A DNA stretch of 64,000 bases from GCA-2401155 sp045047085 (lineage in GTDB: Bacteria; Pseudomonadota; Alphaproteobacteria; Rhizobiales; Rhizobiaceae), in NCBI GenBank assembly GCA_045047085.1, contig JASFYT010000075.1, forward strand, positions 13,387 to 77,386, in the 5' to 3' direction. Shown here piece after piece: positions 1 to 8,899 of the stretch (its first letter is position 1; the number at the start of each line of letters is the position of its first letter). Made by a program: the position numbers and the translations under genes. The notes beneath the pieces were generated by a model. That model was not told the origin of the DNA and ran no database searches. It was given only the letters and a program-made list of their open reading frames with translations.

Positions 1-2
1 AT

Positions 3-173
3 TCTGTGGGTATCATCGATATAGCTCCCAGAGACTGGGACGGCGATCAACCAATTTGCCGCATACTAGCACGGGACAAGGATACTGCCGAAAGGGCGGC
101 AATACGGATAAAAAATGCCATCAGGCCAGCAGGAAAAACCCCTGATGCTATTTTGCAGCGGGTAGACCGCTAA
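3..173 (+). CDS. deoA: Thymidine phosphorylase, C-terminal fragment (truncated by window edge)
   Basis: An open frame of 56 codons runs from the window edge to a TAA at 171-173. Its pattern fits the C-terminal domain of thymidine phosphorylase: a VGIIDIA segment, then a QPICRILARDKD strand, an AERAAIRIKNAI helix and a tail ending LQRVDR. As I recall the E. coli DeoA tail, it has the same order (VGFTDMA, RPLAVIHAKDE, AAKAVKAAI, VYRRI). The enzyme cleaves thymidine with phosphate to thymine and deoxyribose 1-phosphate. The 3' end overlaps the 3' end of the convergent histidine kinase gene by 26 bp. The catalytic part lies outside the window, so the call rests on the tail only. Confidence 0.6.
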   Translation, partial: SVGIIDIAPRDWDGDQPICRILARDKDTAERAAIRIKNAIRPAGKTPDAILQRVDR

Positions 174-2466
174 TTTTAGCAACAGAACATTCACGCGCAA
201 TTTCCATCAGGCGGGCAGGCTTAAACGGTTTGCTGAGATAGTCATCAGCCCCGGCCCTTTCCGCCTCAATTCGGGTTTCCGATTGTTCATCGGCACTGAG
301 AATGATTTTGCGCACTGCAGTCAGTCCGTATTCTTGTTCGTATAGTGAAATATGGCTGATCGCATCAAGCCCATCCATAACAGGCATATGCAAATCCATC
401 AGGATCAGATCATAAGGCTTGCCTGCCTCGGCACTTTGTTGAAATTCGGTGACAGCCAATTGCCCATTCACCACGTGACAGACAAAATGACCATCTTTTT
501 CGAGAACCGATTTTGCCAACAGCGCGTTGATATCATTGTCTTCGGCAAGCAATATTCGTGTGGCATCATTGCGAATTATTGACGCCTCCTGCTGATTTTT
601 AAGGGGTGCATCCGGTGAACGAATTTCTTGCCCTGCGCTTTCGCCACTCAGGATTTTCAACAAGGAATTCCCGCGCACCGGTTTTATCAAATATGCGTCA
701 AACCCATTGTCCAGACAGGATTGCAAGTCCCCGCGTTTTTCGGGCGTAAGCATAATGACGGAACGAGTATTCTCGGGTGACTGTGCTTTGATCTTGCCCA
801 ATGCCTGAATTGGATCCGTTGATGTGGCTGCATCCACTAAAATATAATCAGGGTTTTGACTGTTGGCGCTGTCCCCACCAGCATCAATAATAGTTTGCGC
901 AAGGGCGTCAGATTCAAGTTTTGAGCCAGAGATAATTGTAACACTACAGCCCTTAAGGGTTTTTGATTGTCCCCCCTGTATCGGTTGAATTTCAAGGTCC
1001 AGTTCAAAGCTGAAAACCGTGCCGGTTTTGCTATCACTTTCGATTGAAATTTCACCACCCATTTCTCGCACAATTGCCTGAGAAATGGCTAATCCCAGAC
1101 CAGCACCTCCATATTGACGGGTATTCTCATCATCAATCTGAACGAATTCATCAAAAATTCTTTGCTTGTCTTCAGTCGAAATACCGGGCCCCGTATCCTC
1201 AACTTCAAAGCGAATAGCGGATGATTTTTCTGCCAATGATACACGCAGGCAAACTTCACCATGCTCGGTAAACTTCACTGCATTGCCCATAAGATTGATC
1301 AAAACCTGACGCAGGCGCCCGGCATCTACATCCACCCGGTCAGGAATATCGCCTGATATGTAGGTGGAAAGCCCGATGCCTTTTGAATGGGCGCGCACCG
1401 ATAAGAGTTCGGCCACATGCTCCACCTGTTGCGCCAGATTAATCTCATCCCGACGCATCTCAAATTTATTGGCTTCAATACGGGTAATATCCAAGATATC
1501 TTCAATCAGCGTTAAAAGGGCAGCGCCAGAAGTATGTATGGCTTCATTATAAGTATTCTGATTGGGGGTGAGTTCCGTGTCGCTAAGCAAATCAGACATG
1601 CCAAGAATGCCGCTTAGCGGCGTGCGCATTTCATGGCTCACATTGGCAAGAAAGCGAGTTTTTGCCCGGCTTGCGGTTTCGGCTTTTTCGCTGGCATCGC
1701 GCAATGCCAGTTCGGTATCTTTGTGCTGGGTAACATCACGCACGATGGAACGAATTGCGGGGTTCCCACTCCCTGCGTCTCGAATTGGTACATCGAGCCA
1801 GGAATACCAGCGCTTGCCATGTTTGGAATCCACACAAATTTCATGTACAATTCCCTGTTGCTCCAATGGCGGGAAATCTCCACCACCGACCAAAGATTGC
1901 GGTTCAAACCTGGTGCCGACGAGTTCCGTTGGTAGTTTATCAAAAATACTAGCAAAGGAACCGTTGGCGAATGTGATGATACCAGCGTTGTTTCGATGCA
2001 TCACCGAATCACCAAACGCCTCAACCAGTGAACGATAGCGTTCTTCTCCTTCGCGCAATTCCCATGTTTTATCTGAAAGCTGCTCCACCTGTCCGTTTAG
2101 CCAGACAATGGTCTCGTTCAAGTGCGCCTTTTGCGAAAGATAATATTTCCAATAACAACAGCCGGCAATCGCCAATACCCCAAGTATCAACTCACCACGC
2201 CATTCAATGATGACGCCCGTAAGGATGGTTGCAAAAATCAGGTCAAAGAGAACCAAAGCATGGCCAAGAATCAGCCATAATATTGTGAAACTTTCGAATT
2301 TACCGGATTTTTTACCGAGTTTATCATTGGGAGATATGGTTTCAGAAAGATTTGATAAATCCAGTGAGGGTGCCTCATATACAGGCAATTGTTCGATCAT
2401 CGCTGATCTGCGAACATTCCTGTTTGAAAATCCTTCCAGGGATTTATATGAAGATTTTCTTGCCAT
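148..2466 (-). CDS. Hybrid sensor histidine kinase with PAS and two receiver domains
   Basis: A 772-residue membrane sensor. In order: a basic, variable N-terminus; hydrophobic segments at about 61-83 and 88-105 (two close membrane spans with almost no periplasmic loop); a short linker helix; a PAS domain at about 140-248 ending in the usual IVRDVTQHK; a HisKA dimerisation helix with phospho-acceptor H278 in NVSHEMRTPL; and an HATPase with the N box NAVKFT (about 395-400), G1 box DTGPGIS and G2 box GAGLGLAIS. Two receiver modules follow. The first (about 505-605) is degenerate: it keeps D545 and the KP motif but lacks the acidic pair. The second (about 636-757) is complete, with AEDND, D691 in LMDLHMPVMDG and K747. 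No cognate response regulator or phosphotransfer gene is adjacent, so the output pathway is unknown. Confidence 0.9.
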   Translation of the reverse strand: MARKSSYKSLEGFSNRNVRRSAMIEQLPVYEAPSLDLSNLSETISPNDKLGKKSGKFESFTILWLILGHALVLFDLIFATILTGVIIEWRGELILGVLAIAGCCYWKYYLSQKAHLNETIVWLNGQVEQLSDKTWELREGEERYRSLVEAFGDSVMHRNNAGIITFANGSFASIFDKLPTELVGTRFEPQSLVGGGDFPPLEQQGIVHEICVDSKHGKRWYSWLDVPIRDAGSGNPAIRSIVRDVTQHKDTELALRDASEKAETASRAKTRFLANVSHEMRTPLSGILGMSDLLSDTELTPNQNTYNEAIHTSGAALLTLIEDILDITRIEANKFEMRRDEINLAQQVEHVAELLSVRAHSKGIGLSTYISGDIPDRVDVDAGRLRQVLINLMGNAVKFTEHGEVCLRVSLAEKSSAIRFEVEDTGPGISTEDKQRIFDEFVQIDDENTRQYGGAGLGLAISQAIVREMGGEISIESDSKTGTVFSFELDLEIQPIQGGQSKTLKGCSVTIISGSKLESDALAQTIIDAGGDSANSQNPDYILVDAATSTDPIQALGKIKAQSPENTRSVIMLTPEKRGDLQSCLDNGFDAYLIKPVRGNSLLKILSGESAGQEIRSPDAPLKNQQEASIIRNDATRILLAEDNDINALLAKSVLEKDGHFVCHVVNGQLAVTEFQQSAEAGKPYDLILMDLHMPVMDGLDAISHISLYEQEYGLTAVRKIILSADEQSETRIEAERAGADDYLSKPFKPARLMEIARECSVAKISGLPAAK

Positions 2467-2764
2467 AAAATTCTACCGGTTATCCGTAAAAATCACACCT
2501 GAGATTCCCATTTTGAATATTTCTACGAGAAAAACATTGAGAAACCCTTGATTTTAGTTGAATTTGGCAACATAGCTTTCACGGTTAATTCAGTGTGAGC
2601 AGAGTAAGAATTGGATGTTGCAAGCCGGGGCGGGCTTTACCAATTCTTGGAAGCGTTGAAACTATCCTGTTGACGACTGGAAAACCGACCACAGAATTTC
2701 TGACAATGTCTGTAATATTGTGAATATGTGAAACTATAAAATTTGATTCTACGAGGTATTAATA
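2467..2764. other. Intergenic region between divergent histidine kinase and hydrolase genes
   Basis: Almost 300 bp that must hold promoters for both divergent genes. The proximal part is AT-rich. The downstream gene has a GAGG ribosome-binding site at about 2753-2756. I see no convincing operator, repeat or RNA gene. Confidence 0.4.
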
Positions 2765-3346
2765 ATGCGCCCAGTAACATCTGTTATCCGCAACACGGTC
2801 TTTGCTGCAATACTTTCAGCCACATCACTGACGATTTCACCAGCAGCAGCTGAAGAAGTGTACATGATCCGTGGCTTTCTCAATATTTTTTCAGATGGCA
2901 TGAACCAGATGACGCGCAAGTTACGCTCACGTGGCATTCGCGCAACGGCGATTTCAAATGGTGATTGGCGCGGCATTGCACAAAAAATCATTCGTCGCTC
3001 CAAACAGAAAAAGGTTTCTTATCCAATTGTGATTGTAGGTCATTCTTTAGGGGGTGTTGAAGCGCCAGATTTTGCCAATACGCTCGGCGCAGCCGGTGTT
3101 CCGGTAGCATTGGTTATTGGGCTCGACCCCGGTTTTAGGTCGCCTAATCGTTTCGGTCGCGGCACCAAACGGGTGATCAACTATAAAATTCCATCTGGAA
3201 AAAATTATCGTCGTGGTCGCGGCTTCAAGGGTAAAATTACCACCATTGATGTTTCCAAATTTGGTGTGGATCATGTGGGTATCGACAAAAATAAAAATAT
3301 CCAGCGTCTTGTGATCCAAAAAATTCGCGCGCAAGTCAAAAAATAA
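2765..3346 (+). CDS. Secreted alpha/beta-hydrolase-like protein with GHSLGG motif
   Basis: A 193-residue protein with a clear signal peptide: a basic start, a hydrophobic core at about 10-24, and a likely cut after AAA near residue 29. The mature part has a nucleophile elbow GHSLGG at 92-97, with S94 as the probable nucleophile. It is flanked by a hydrophobic strand (PIVIVGHS) and followed by LDPG, as in lipases and thioesterases. The C-terminal third is unusually rich in Lys and Arg, and D169-H170 could supply the rest of a catalytic triad. It is shorter than typical lipases. The substrate is unknown and the protein acts in the periplasm or outside the cell. It lies 12 bp before an EamA transporter gene on the same strand. 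Confidence 0.65.
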   Translation: MRPVTSVIRNTVFAAILSATSLTISPAAAEEVYMIRGFLNIFSDGMNQMTRKLRSRGIRATAISNGDWRGIAQKIIRRSKQKKVSYPIVIVGHSLGGVEAPDFANTLGAAGVPVALVIGLDPGFRSPNRFGRGTKRVINYKIPSGKNYRRGRGFKGKITTIDVSKFGVDHVGIDKNKNIQRLVIQKIRAQVKK

Positions 3347-3358
3347 TATCGTAACCCA

Positions 3359-4216
3359 ATGACAGCGCTGCAACCTTCAAATGTAAAAGCGGCAATGTGG
3401 ATGGCCGGCTGGTTGGCTGCCATGCTAACCATGGCCGTTGCTGGTCGCGAAACTGCCAGAGTGCTTGATGTTTTTCAGGTAATGGAACTGCGTTCGTTGC
3501 TGGGGTTCCTCATGCTTTATCCGTTGGTTCATGCAGCCGGCGGTTTTTCCGCAATGAAATCAAACAACCCATGGCGCCATATCTGGCGAAATTCGGTGCA
3601 TTATGCAGCGCAATATGCGTGGCTCCTTGCAATCACGTTGATTCCATTGGCTCAAGTTGTTTCGATCGAATTCACCATGCCAATCTGGACCGCATTATTG
3701 GCTGTGGTTTTCCTCCGCGAACGGATGAATTCATGGAAAATAATCGCCATCATACTCGGGTTAATTGGTGTGTTTATCATTGTTCGCCCAACAACTGGCA
3801 ATATAAATACTGGTCAGCTAATTTCACTGGCGGCAGCTGTGGGTTTTGCTATTTCGGTAATTTTGATCAAAGCACTGACACGTGTTGATAGCGTTGTGCG
3901 CATCATTTTTTGGATGCTGGTGATCCAATCGGCTATCGGGGCAATTCCGGCCTATATCGTCTGGCAACCCGTTCCTTCAAGCCTTTGGGGTTGGGTCATC
4001 GTCGTTTCGTTTTGTGGCACATTTTCCCATTACTGCATGGCGCGTGCCATGACCCATGCGGACGCGACCATCGTAGTGCCGATGGATTTTCTGCGCGTGC
4101 CCCTCACGGCAATGGTTGGATGGTTTGTCTATGCAGAAGTCATCGACATCTATACAGCCGCTGGTGCAGCATTAATCCTCACCGGCAATCTGCTAAACCT
4201 CAAAAAACCAAATTAA
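3359..4216 (+). CDS. EamA/DMT-family transporter
   Basis: A 285-residue integral membrane protein with about ten hydrophobic segments arranged as two EamA repeats. The conserved features are visible: an ELRSLLGFLML segment early in repeat 1, EFTMPIWTALLAVVFLRER at the end of repeat 1, and DFLRVPLTAMVGWFVYAE at the end of repeat 2. Members move metabolites or drugs, usually outward, across the inner membrane. The gene starts 12 bp after the hydrolase gene. Its last four bases overlap the convergent GFA-family gene. The substrate cannot be inferred. Confidence 0.85.
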   Translation: MTALQPSNVKAAMWMAGWLAAMLTMAVAGRETARVLDVFQVMELRSLLGFLMLYPLVHAAGGFSAMKSNNPWRHIWRNSVHYAAQYAWLLAITLIPLAQVVSIEFTMPIWTALLAVVFLRERMNSWKIIAIILGLIGVFIIVRPTTGNINTGQLISLAAAVGFAISVILIKALTRVDSVVRIIFWMLVIQSAIGAIPAYIVWQPVPSSLWGWVIVVSFCGTFSHYCMARAMTHADATIVVPMDFLRVPLTAMVGWFVYAEVIDIYTAAGAALILTGNLLNLKKPN

Positions 4217-4617
4217 CCGGGCATTCCAATATGGGAATCCAGGGTTTCGTCAATCGGCGTAGAAGCAAGAGCACGTTCACTAAAAACATATCTTGCCGGA
4301 ACAATCAGATCATTTTGATCAACCACACCAGCGCGAATACCCATTCCCGGTCTGCTGGAATTATTGGTAAACATCGGCGTACCACACTTGGCACAATTTA
4401 TTTTCGTCAGCGTATTGCCGCTATCGGCGGTATGTTCATAGGAGTGAGTCTCTCCTTTAATTTCAATCGCTTTTTCCTGAGCAAATACAAGTGTTCCATA
4501 AACCGCGCCCGTGGCTTTTCGGCAGTCATCGCAATGGCAATTGGCAACGCCCATTATTTCTATATCGCCTGAAAATGTGACCTGCCCGCATAGGCATGAT
4601 CCGCTTATATGTGTCAT
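4213..4617 (-). CDS. GFA/CENP-V family zinc-binding protein
   Basis: A 134-residue protein with the full Cys set of the GFA (glutathione-dependent formaldehyde-activating) fold: SCLCG near residue 8, NCHCDDCRK at about 27-35 and CAKCGTPMF at about 76-84. These bind structural and catalytic zinc. Some members were described as S-hydroxymethylglutathione synthases, a role that is disputed, and most are of unknown function. It is convergent with the EamA gene (4-bp overlap) and divergent from the hydroxyacid dehydrogenase. The family call is firm, the reaction is not. Confidence 0.85.
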   Translation of the reverse strand: MTHISGSCLCGQVTFSGDIEIMGVANCHCDDCRKATGAVYGTLVFAQEKAIEIKGETHSYEHTADSGNTLTKINCAKCGTPMFTNNSSRPGMGIRAGVVDQNDLIVPARYVFSERALASTPIDETLDSHIGMPG

Positions 4618-4797
4618 AAGTATTTCCTTTCCTATCCCCTACACACAAACAATACCGCAGGACCGGTAGCCTGTGCAATGGCTACAATATCTGCTACCGC
4701 ATACATAGTAATTAATTAGTGATATTTTCCCTTAACTGGTTTAGTATTTCTCAATTGATTTTGTAAGTTTTGCCTGTCGATAAAGGGAGTTTTGGCA

Positions 4798-5727
4798 ATG
4801 GATGATCTGGTGATGGTGGGCCCGATGTTGGCAAGTGTTGGCGAGGCGCTGGAGAAGAGTTTTACTATCCATAAATATTGGGAAGCCGATGACAAAGATG
4901 CGTTTTTAGCCAGCCAGAAAGATACTCGTTTCATCGCGACCGGTAGTGGTTGTTCCGGTGATCTCATGAAAGCACTGCCTGCTCTTGAACTGGTTTCAAG
5001 CTTCGGTGTTGGCTATGATTCGGTGGACATTGAAACCGCGAAGGATCGCGGTATCAAAGTTACCAACACACCGGATGTTTTAACCGATGCGGTTTCCGAA
5101 TTGACCCTCGGCCTGATGCTTTCTCTTTGTCGTCGTATTGTTGCTTCCGATAAATATGTTCGTGACGGAACATGGCTCGCCGATGGTGCCTATCCGCTGA
5201 CCGGCGAATTGACCGGAGCCACCGTTGGCATATTAGGCCTTGGCCGCATCGGCAAGGAAATCGCCCAACGTTGTCAGGCTTTCAAAATGCGGGTGGTTTA
5301 TCATGGCCGCACCGAGCAGAGCTTCTCACCTTATCCCTATTACGCTAATTTAGAAGAAATGGCGAAAGACGTGGATTGGCTGGTGGCTGTTGTTCCAGGC
5401 GGTGCCGGAACTGCCGGTCTGGTAGATCGTAACGTTATGAAGGCACTTGGACCAAAAGGCTCTCTGGTAAACCTTGGCCGCGGTTCGTTAATCGACGAAC
5501 CAGCCATGATTGAGATGCTAAAATCCGGTGAACTGGGCGCAGCTGCTCTCGACGTTTTTGCTGAAGAACCAAAAATGTCGGAAGAATTATGGCAAATGGA
5601 GAACGTTGTTCTTTCTCCCCATTCTGGTAGTGCCACCCATAAAACCCGCTGGGGTATGGGCGATCTGGTTGTGCGTAACCTGCTTGCCCATCAGGCAGGT
5701 GACCCTCTGATCACTCCCGTGGTGTAA
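4798..5727 (+). CDS. D-isomer-specific 2-hydroxyacid dehydrogenase
   Basis: About 309 residues. Contains the NAD-binding Rossmann motif GILGLGRIGKEIAQRC, the catalytic Arg in NLGRGSLIDE, the Glu in AEEP and the catalytic His in LSPHSGSAT. This layout matches hydroxypyruvate/glyoxylate reductases acting on small 2-keto acids in the cytoplasm. An AAAGGGAG ribosome-binding site at 4782-4789 fits an ATG at 4798. An in-frame TTG at 4792 would be too close. A LysE exporter follows after 6 bp, probably co-transcribed. Which 2-keto acid is used cannot be told. Confidence 0.85.
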   Translation: MDDLVMVGPMLASVGEALEKSFTIHKYWEADDKDAFLASQKDTRFIATGSGCSGDLMKALPALELVSSFGVGYDSVDIETAKDRGIKVTNTPDVLTDAVSELTLGLMLSLCRRIVASDKYVRDGTWLADGAYPLTGELTGATVGILGLGRIGKEIAQRCQAFKMRVVYHGRTEQSFSPYPYYANLEEMAKDVDWLVAVVPGGAGTAGLVDRNVMKALGPKGSLVNLGRGSLIDEPAMIEMLKSGELGAAALDVFAEEPKMSEELWQMENVVLSPHSGSATHKTRWGMGDLVVRNLLAHQAGDPLITPVV

Positions 5728-5733
5728 AACAGC

Positions 5734-6330
5734 ATGTGGACTTTTGCGGCAGCAGTATTCCTGTTGATTATTACGCCGGGGCCGGGGGTTCTATCAACCG
5801 CTGGCGTCGGGGCCGCTTTTGGTAAAGAGGCCGGGTTTCGATATTTAGTTGGCCTCTTTATTGGCACCAATCTGGTAGCCCTTGCGGTTGTATCCGGGTT
5901 GGCTGCAATCGTTTTTTCCGTACCATTTATCCGCAACATTCTGCTGGTGCTATCTGTGTTGTATTTGATATATCTGGCCTTCAGGATTGCTTCTGCCGGT
6001 GCAAAAATTGCCTTCATTGAAGCCAAAAGCAAACCCGGCATTCTCAACGGTATTGCCCTACAGGCCATCAATCCGAAAGCCTACGCGGTGAACACCGCCT
6101 TGTTCACAGGGTTTGCCTTTATGCCCGATGCATTTTTGAGCGAGACGTTGATAAAATTTGCAATCATGGCCTTAATCTGGATACCCATCCATCTGACATG
6201 GTTGGCGGCGGGAATTTTTATTGAGCAACTTAATCTTGATCCAAAAATTCAGTTTCGGATAAATCTGGCGATGGCTTCGGCCATGATGGTTGTGGTAGCT
6301 CTTGCAGTGTTCTCACTTATCGGCAGTTAA
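5734..6330 (+). CDS. LysE-family amino-acid exporter
   Basis: A 198-residue membrane protein with about six hydrophobic segments. The LysE/RhtB signature ITPGPGVLST sits in the first segment (about residues 10-19), followed by a glycine-rich second span and the family's NPKAY motif near 113-117. RhtB-type proteins export amino acids such as homoserine, threonine or leucine. It begins 6 bp after the dehydrogenase. Its last 18 bp overlap the 3' end of the convergent EamA gene. Confidence 0.85.
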   Translation: MWTFAAAVFLLIITPGPGVLSTAGVGAAFGKEAGFRYLVGLFIGTNLVALAVVSGLAAIVFSVPFIRNILLVLSVLYLIYLAFRIASAGAKIAFIEAKSKPGILNGIALQAINPKAYAVNTALFTGFAFMPDAFLSETLIKFAIMALIWIPIHLTWLAAGIFIEQLNLDPKIQFRINLAMASAMMVVVALAVFSLIGS

Positions 6331-7218
6331 TATATTCCGCTCGCGCTGCCAGATATAGAACCCGCTACCAACGATGATAGCGGTCCCGGCAATTGTCCAT
6401 GAATTGGGTATTGCCCCGAAAACCAGCCAGCTTAGTACCGTTGCATAAATGATTTGTACGTAGACCAGTGGAGCAAGCGTTGAGGCTTGCGCAAACCGAT
6501 GGGCGATAGTCAGCAGAGTGTGACCGACTGCGCCGAATATCCCGATCAGAAATAACAATACCCATAGCAAAGGGTCGGACGGTGTGGTCCAGACAAAAAA
6601 TGCAACCGGCGTAACGAATAACAAGGAAAGGCCGCTGCCATAGATTTGCGAAACGGCGTTGCTATCGCCATTGCCTGCGATTTTTCGAGTCAGCACAAAA
6701 TAAAATGATGCACACAATAATGCCGCCAATGAAAGCAGCATGGCCCAGTGAAAGTCAGCAGACCAAACCTGTGTAATCACCAACACTCCAAGGAAACCGA
6801 CAAATACCGCGGTCAGTCTTCTGGCTCCAACGGTCTCATTGAGAATTTTAATGCTCAACAGACAGACTACCAAAGGCGTAGTGAAGAAAATCGCTGTGGT
6901 CACAGTGAGGGGTAAATAAGCAAGAGCGGCAAAATTAAAAATCGTAGAACCCAACAGACCCAGCCCACGCAATAGCTGCACTTTGGGTGTGTGGGATTTA
7001 AAAATTTGCACGCCTTCGCGTGGCAAATAAAACAACACAATAATTGCAAAATGGGCAAGAAACCGCGTAAAAACAATTTGCAATGTGGGCAGACCTTGAG
7101 CAGCCATATATTTGGCCATGGTATCCATGGTCGCAAACATCAAGAATGCGCCAAACATCAAGAAAACGGCCAAAACAAGTTTGTTATTCCCACCTGTTTC
7201 TACCGGAGGACCCTTCAT
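6313..7218 (-). CDS. EamA/DMT-family transporter, last gene of the sugar-acid operon
   Basis: A 301-residue protein with about ten hydrophobic spans in two EamA repeats (repeat 1 ends FFTTPLVVCLLSIKILNE, repeat 2 has LAPLVYVQIIYATVLSWLVF). Its ATG shares one base with the stop codon of the denD-like gene (TAATG), so translation is probably coupled. The position suggests export or exchange of a pathway intermediate or a second route for the substrate. This is inferred from context only. Confidence 0.85.
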   Translation of the reverse strand: MKGPPVETGGNNKLVLAVFLMFGAFLMFATMDTMAKYMAAQGLPTLQIVFTRFLAHFAIIVLFYLPREGVQIFKSHTPKVQLLRGLGLLGSTIFNFAALAYLPLTVTTAIFFTTPLVVCLLSIKILNETVGARRLTAVFVGFLGVLVITQVWSADFHWAMLLSLAALLCASFYFVLTRKIAGNGDSNAVSQIYGSGLSLLFVTPVAFFVWTTPSDPLLWVLLFLIGIFGAVGHTLLTIAHRFAQASTLAPLVYVQIIYATVLSWLVFGAIPNSWTIAGTAIIVGSGFYIWQRERNILTADK

Positions 7219-8177
7219 TAAGCGATGTCGTCCTCAAGGAAATATCGAACACTATCTGCAAAGGACACATCCGCAACAAAACCAAGAGCCAGCGCTTTTT
7301 CAGGTTTGAAATTTGCTCGCCAACCAAGGACGATTTTTTCTATCACCGGGTCTGTATCCCACGTAATTCTTGCTTCCGCTTCTGGTCCTGCAACGTTGCT
7401 CATCGCGGAAATCATTTCGCCGATTGTATCGGTACGGCCAGGCAGATTCATATTGCGGTTAAATCCCAGAGCCGCAGCTGGAATGCTGGCCGCATGAATG
7501 AGATTGGTGATGATAGTGCGCGGAGCCGTATGCCATACGGGATATTCCTTTCCCACCGGGCAGTTTGAAGAATTTCCCTGCAGCGTATCGCGAAAAATGG
7601 ACGACATGAAAGAAGATGCCGCAGCATTTGCTTTTCCCGGACGAATGGACACCGTCGGTAGACGCAGGCCCCGGCCATCAATGTAGCCTTTGCGCGAATA
7701 ATCCTGCAACAGCAATTCGCCAATCGCTTTTTGAGTGCCGTAAGAAGTTTGAGGATTCAGTTCGATACCGTCCAATACGGGGTCTGGCGCATCGCCGCCA
7801 TGTACAGCACAAGAGGATGCATAAACTACCAACGGATTTGTACCCAAATCCGCAGCCGCTTTCAAAATATTCATCGTGCCGCCAAGGTTGACGCGCATGC
7901 CCAGATCAAAGTCTGCCTCCGCTGCACCCGACACCACAGCTGCCATATGATAAATCACATCGAGACCACCATTAAACAATGCGCTTACGGCCTTTGCATC
8001 ACTGATATCTGCCGCCACATATTTGATTTTGGTTGAAGACTCGATTGGGCTGGGTTCAACAATATCTGCAAGAATAATTTCGGAAATTTTAGTGCCGTTT
8101 AATGCACCATCTTTAGCCAGCCTGCGAGCCAGTTTATGTCCGATAAATCCACCACCGCCAGTAATTAGAATACGCAT
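7218..8177 (-). CDS. denD: NAD-dependent epimerase/dehydrogenase, D-erythronate dehydrogenase-like
   Basis: About 319 residues of the extended SDR fold: GGGGFIG nucleotide-binding motif near the N-terminus, the AAVVSG strand, and the YxxxK pair in SYGTQKAIGE. The sequence pattern (ASSCAVHGG, LPTVSIRPGK, NLPGRTDTIGEM) is that of DenD, which oxidises D-erythronate to 2-oxo-tetronate. None of the partner genes OtnI, OtnK or OtnC is here, so the substrate may be a longer sugar acid. I place the start at 8177, where ATG overlaps the SDR stop as TAATG, the same junction type as at two other points of this operon. An ATG at 8189 has a G-run too close to it. Confidence 0.75.
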   Translation of the reverse strand: MRILITGGGGFIGHKLARRLAKDGALNGTKISEIILADIVEPSPIESSTKIKYVAADISDAKAVSALFNGGLDVIYHMAAVVSGAAEADFDLGMRVNLGGTMNILKAAADLGTNPLVVYASSCAVHGGDAPDPVLDGIELNPQTSYGTQKAIGELLLQDYSRKGYIDGRGLRLPTVSIRPGKANAAASSFMSSIFRDTLQGNSSNCPVGKEYPVWHTAPRTIITNLIHAASIPAAALGFNRNMNLPGRTDTIGEMISAMSNVAGPEAEARITWDTDPVIEKIVLGWRANFKPEKALALGFVADVSFADSVRYFLEDDIA

Positions 8178-8899
8178 TATATTGACCATCCCCCATCAAT
8201 CACATGAGCATGCCCGGTTGTGAAAGAGCTTTCATCACCAGCAAGATACACGACAAGATTTGCAATTTCATTTGCTGTTGCGATGCGCCCCATCGGCTGC
8301 CTTGCAACAAAATCCGCCATCGCTTTATCAAAATCCCCCGTTGCATGAAGACGTTCATGCAAAGAAGGGCTTTCAACTGTTCCCGGGCAAATACAATTGC
8401 AGCGGATATTCTCCGTCACATAGTCTTTCGCAACGGATTTGGTCAGGCCGATAACAGCCGCCTTGGTTGTACCATAGACCATCCGGTTAGGTGCGCCGAG
8501 GACCGAAGAACATACAGATGACATGTTCACTATCACACCGCCCCCCCGCTCTATCATGCCGGGAAGGGCTGCGCGAATGGTATGAAACATCGCTTTGACA
8601 TTTAGATTGAAAGCAAAATCCATTTCTTCTTCACTCGCATCAAGAATGGTGCCGCTATGCACAAAGCCAGCGCAGTTAAAAAGAATATCCGGTGCAAAAT
8701 CAGCAATTGCTGATTTGCTTGCGGCCGGGTCCGTTGCGTCCATGACCAACGTTTCGCAACCTTTAAGGGTAGCAAGCGCTTCGCCATTAATATCGGTCGC
8801 CAGAACTTGCGCGCCTTCTCGAATGAAAGCCTCAACACTGGCTTTGCCAATACCTTGACCAGCCGCTGTAATAAACGCTTTTTTTCCTTCTAGTCTCAT
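8177..8899 (-). CDS. Classical SDR, resembles 2-keto-3-deoxy-L-fuconate dehydrogenase
   Basis: A 240-residue classical short-chain dehydrogenase. Contains TAAGQGIG at about 12-19, NCAG, the catalytic Ser in NMSSVCSS, and Tyr/Lys in YGTTKAAV. The LEGKKAFITAAGQGIG start and the CPGTVESPSL stretch are typical of the subgroup holding bacterial 2-keto-3-deoxy-L-fuconate dehydrogenase and mammalian DHRS6. The gene overlaps its upstream neighbour by ATGA and its downstream neighbour by TAATG. In this operon it plausibly oxidises a 2-keto-3-deoxy sugar acid made by one of the two dehydratases. That role is inference. Confidence 0.8.
   Translation of the reverse strand: MRLEGKKAFITAAGQGIGKASVEAFIREGAQVLATDINGEALATLKGCETLVMDATDPAASKSAIADFAPDILFNCAGFVHSGTILDASEEEMDFAFNLNVKAMFHTIRAALPGMIERGGGVIVNMSSVCSSVLGAPNRMVYGTTKAAVIGLTKSVAKDYVTENIRCNCICPGTVESPSLHERLHATGDFDKAMADFVARQPMGRIATANEIANLVVYLAGDESSFTTGHAHVIDGGWSI

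Noticed and set aside
1562..2038. Long open frame on the plus strand inside the histidine kinase gene
   Set aside because: It is antisense to a gene with full domain structure, has no family-like pattern and no ribosome-binding site.
3910..4572. 220-codon frame spanning the EamA and GFA genes
   Set aside because: Rich in Cys, His and Arg, typical of an out-of-frame reading, and overlapping two well-supported genes.
4792..4797. TTG start for the first hydroxyacid dehydrogenase
   Set aside because: Only about 2 nt from the GGGAG site; ATG at 4798 has proper spacing.
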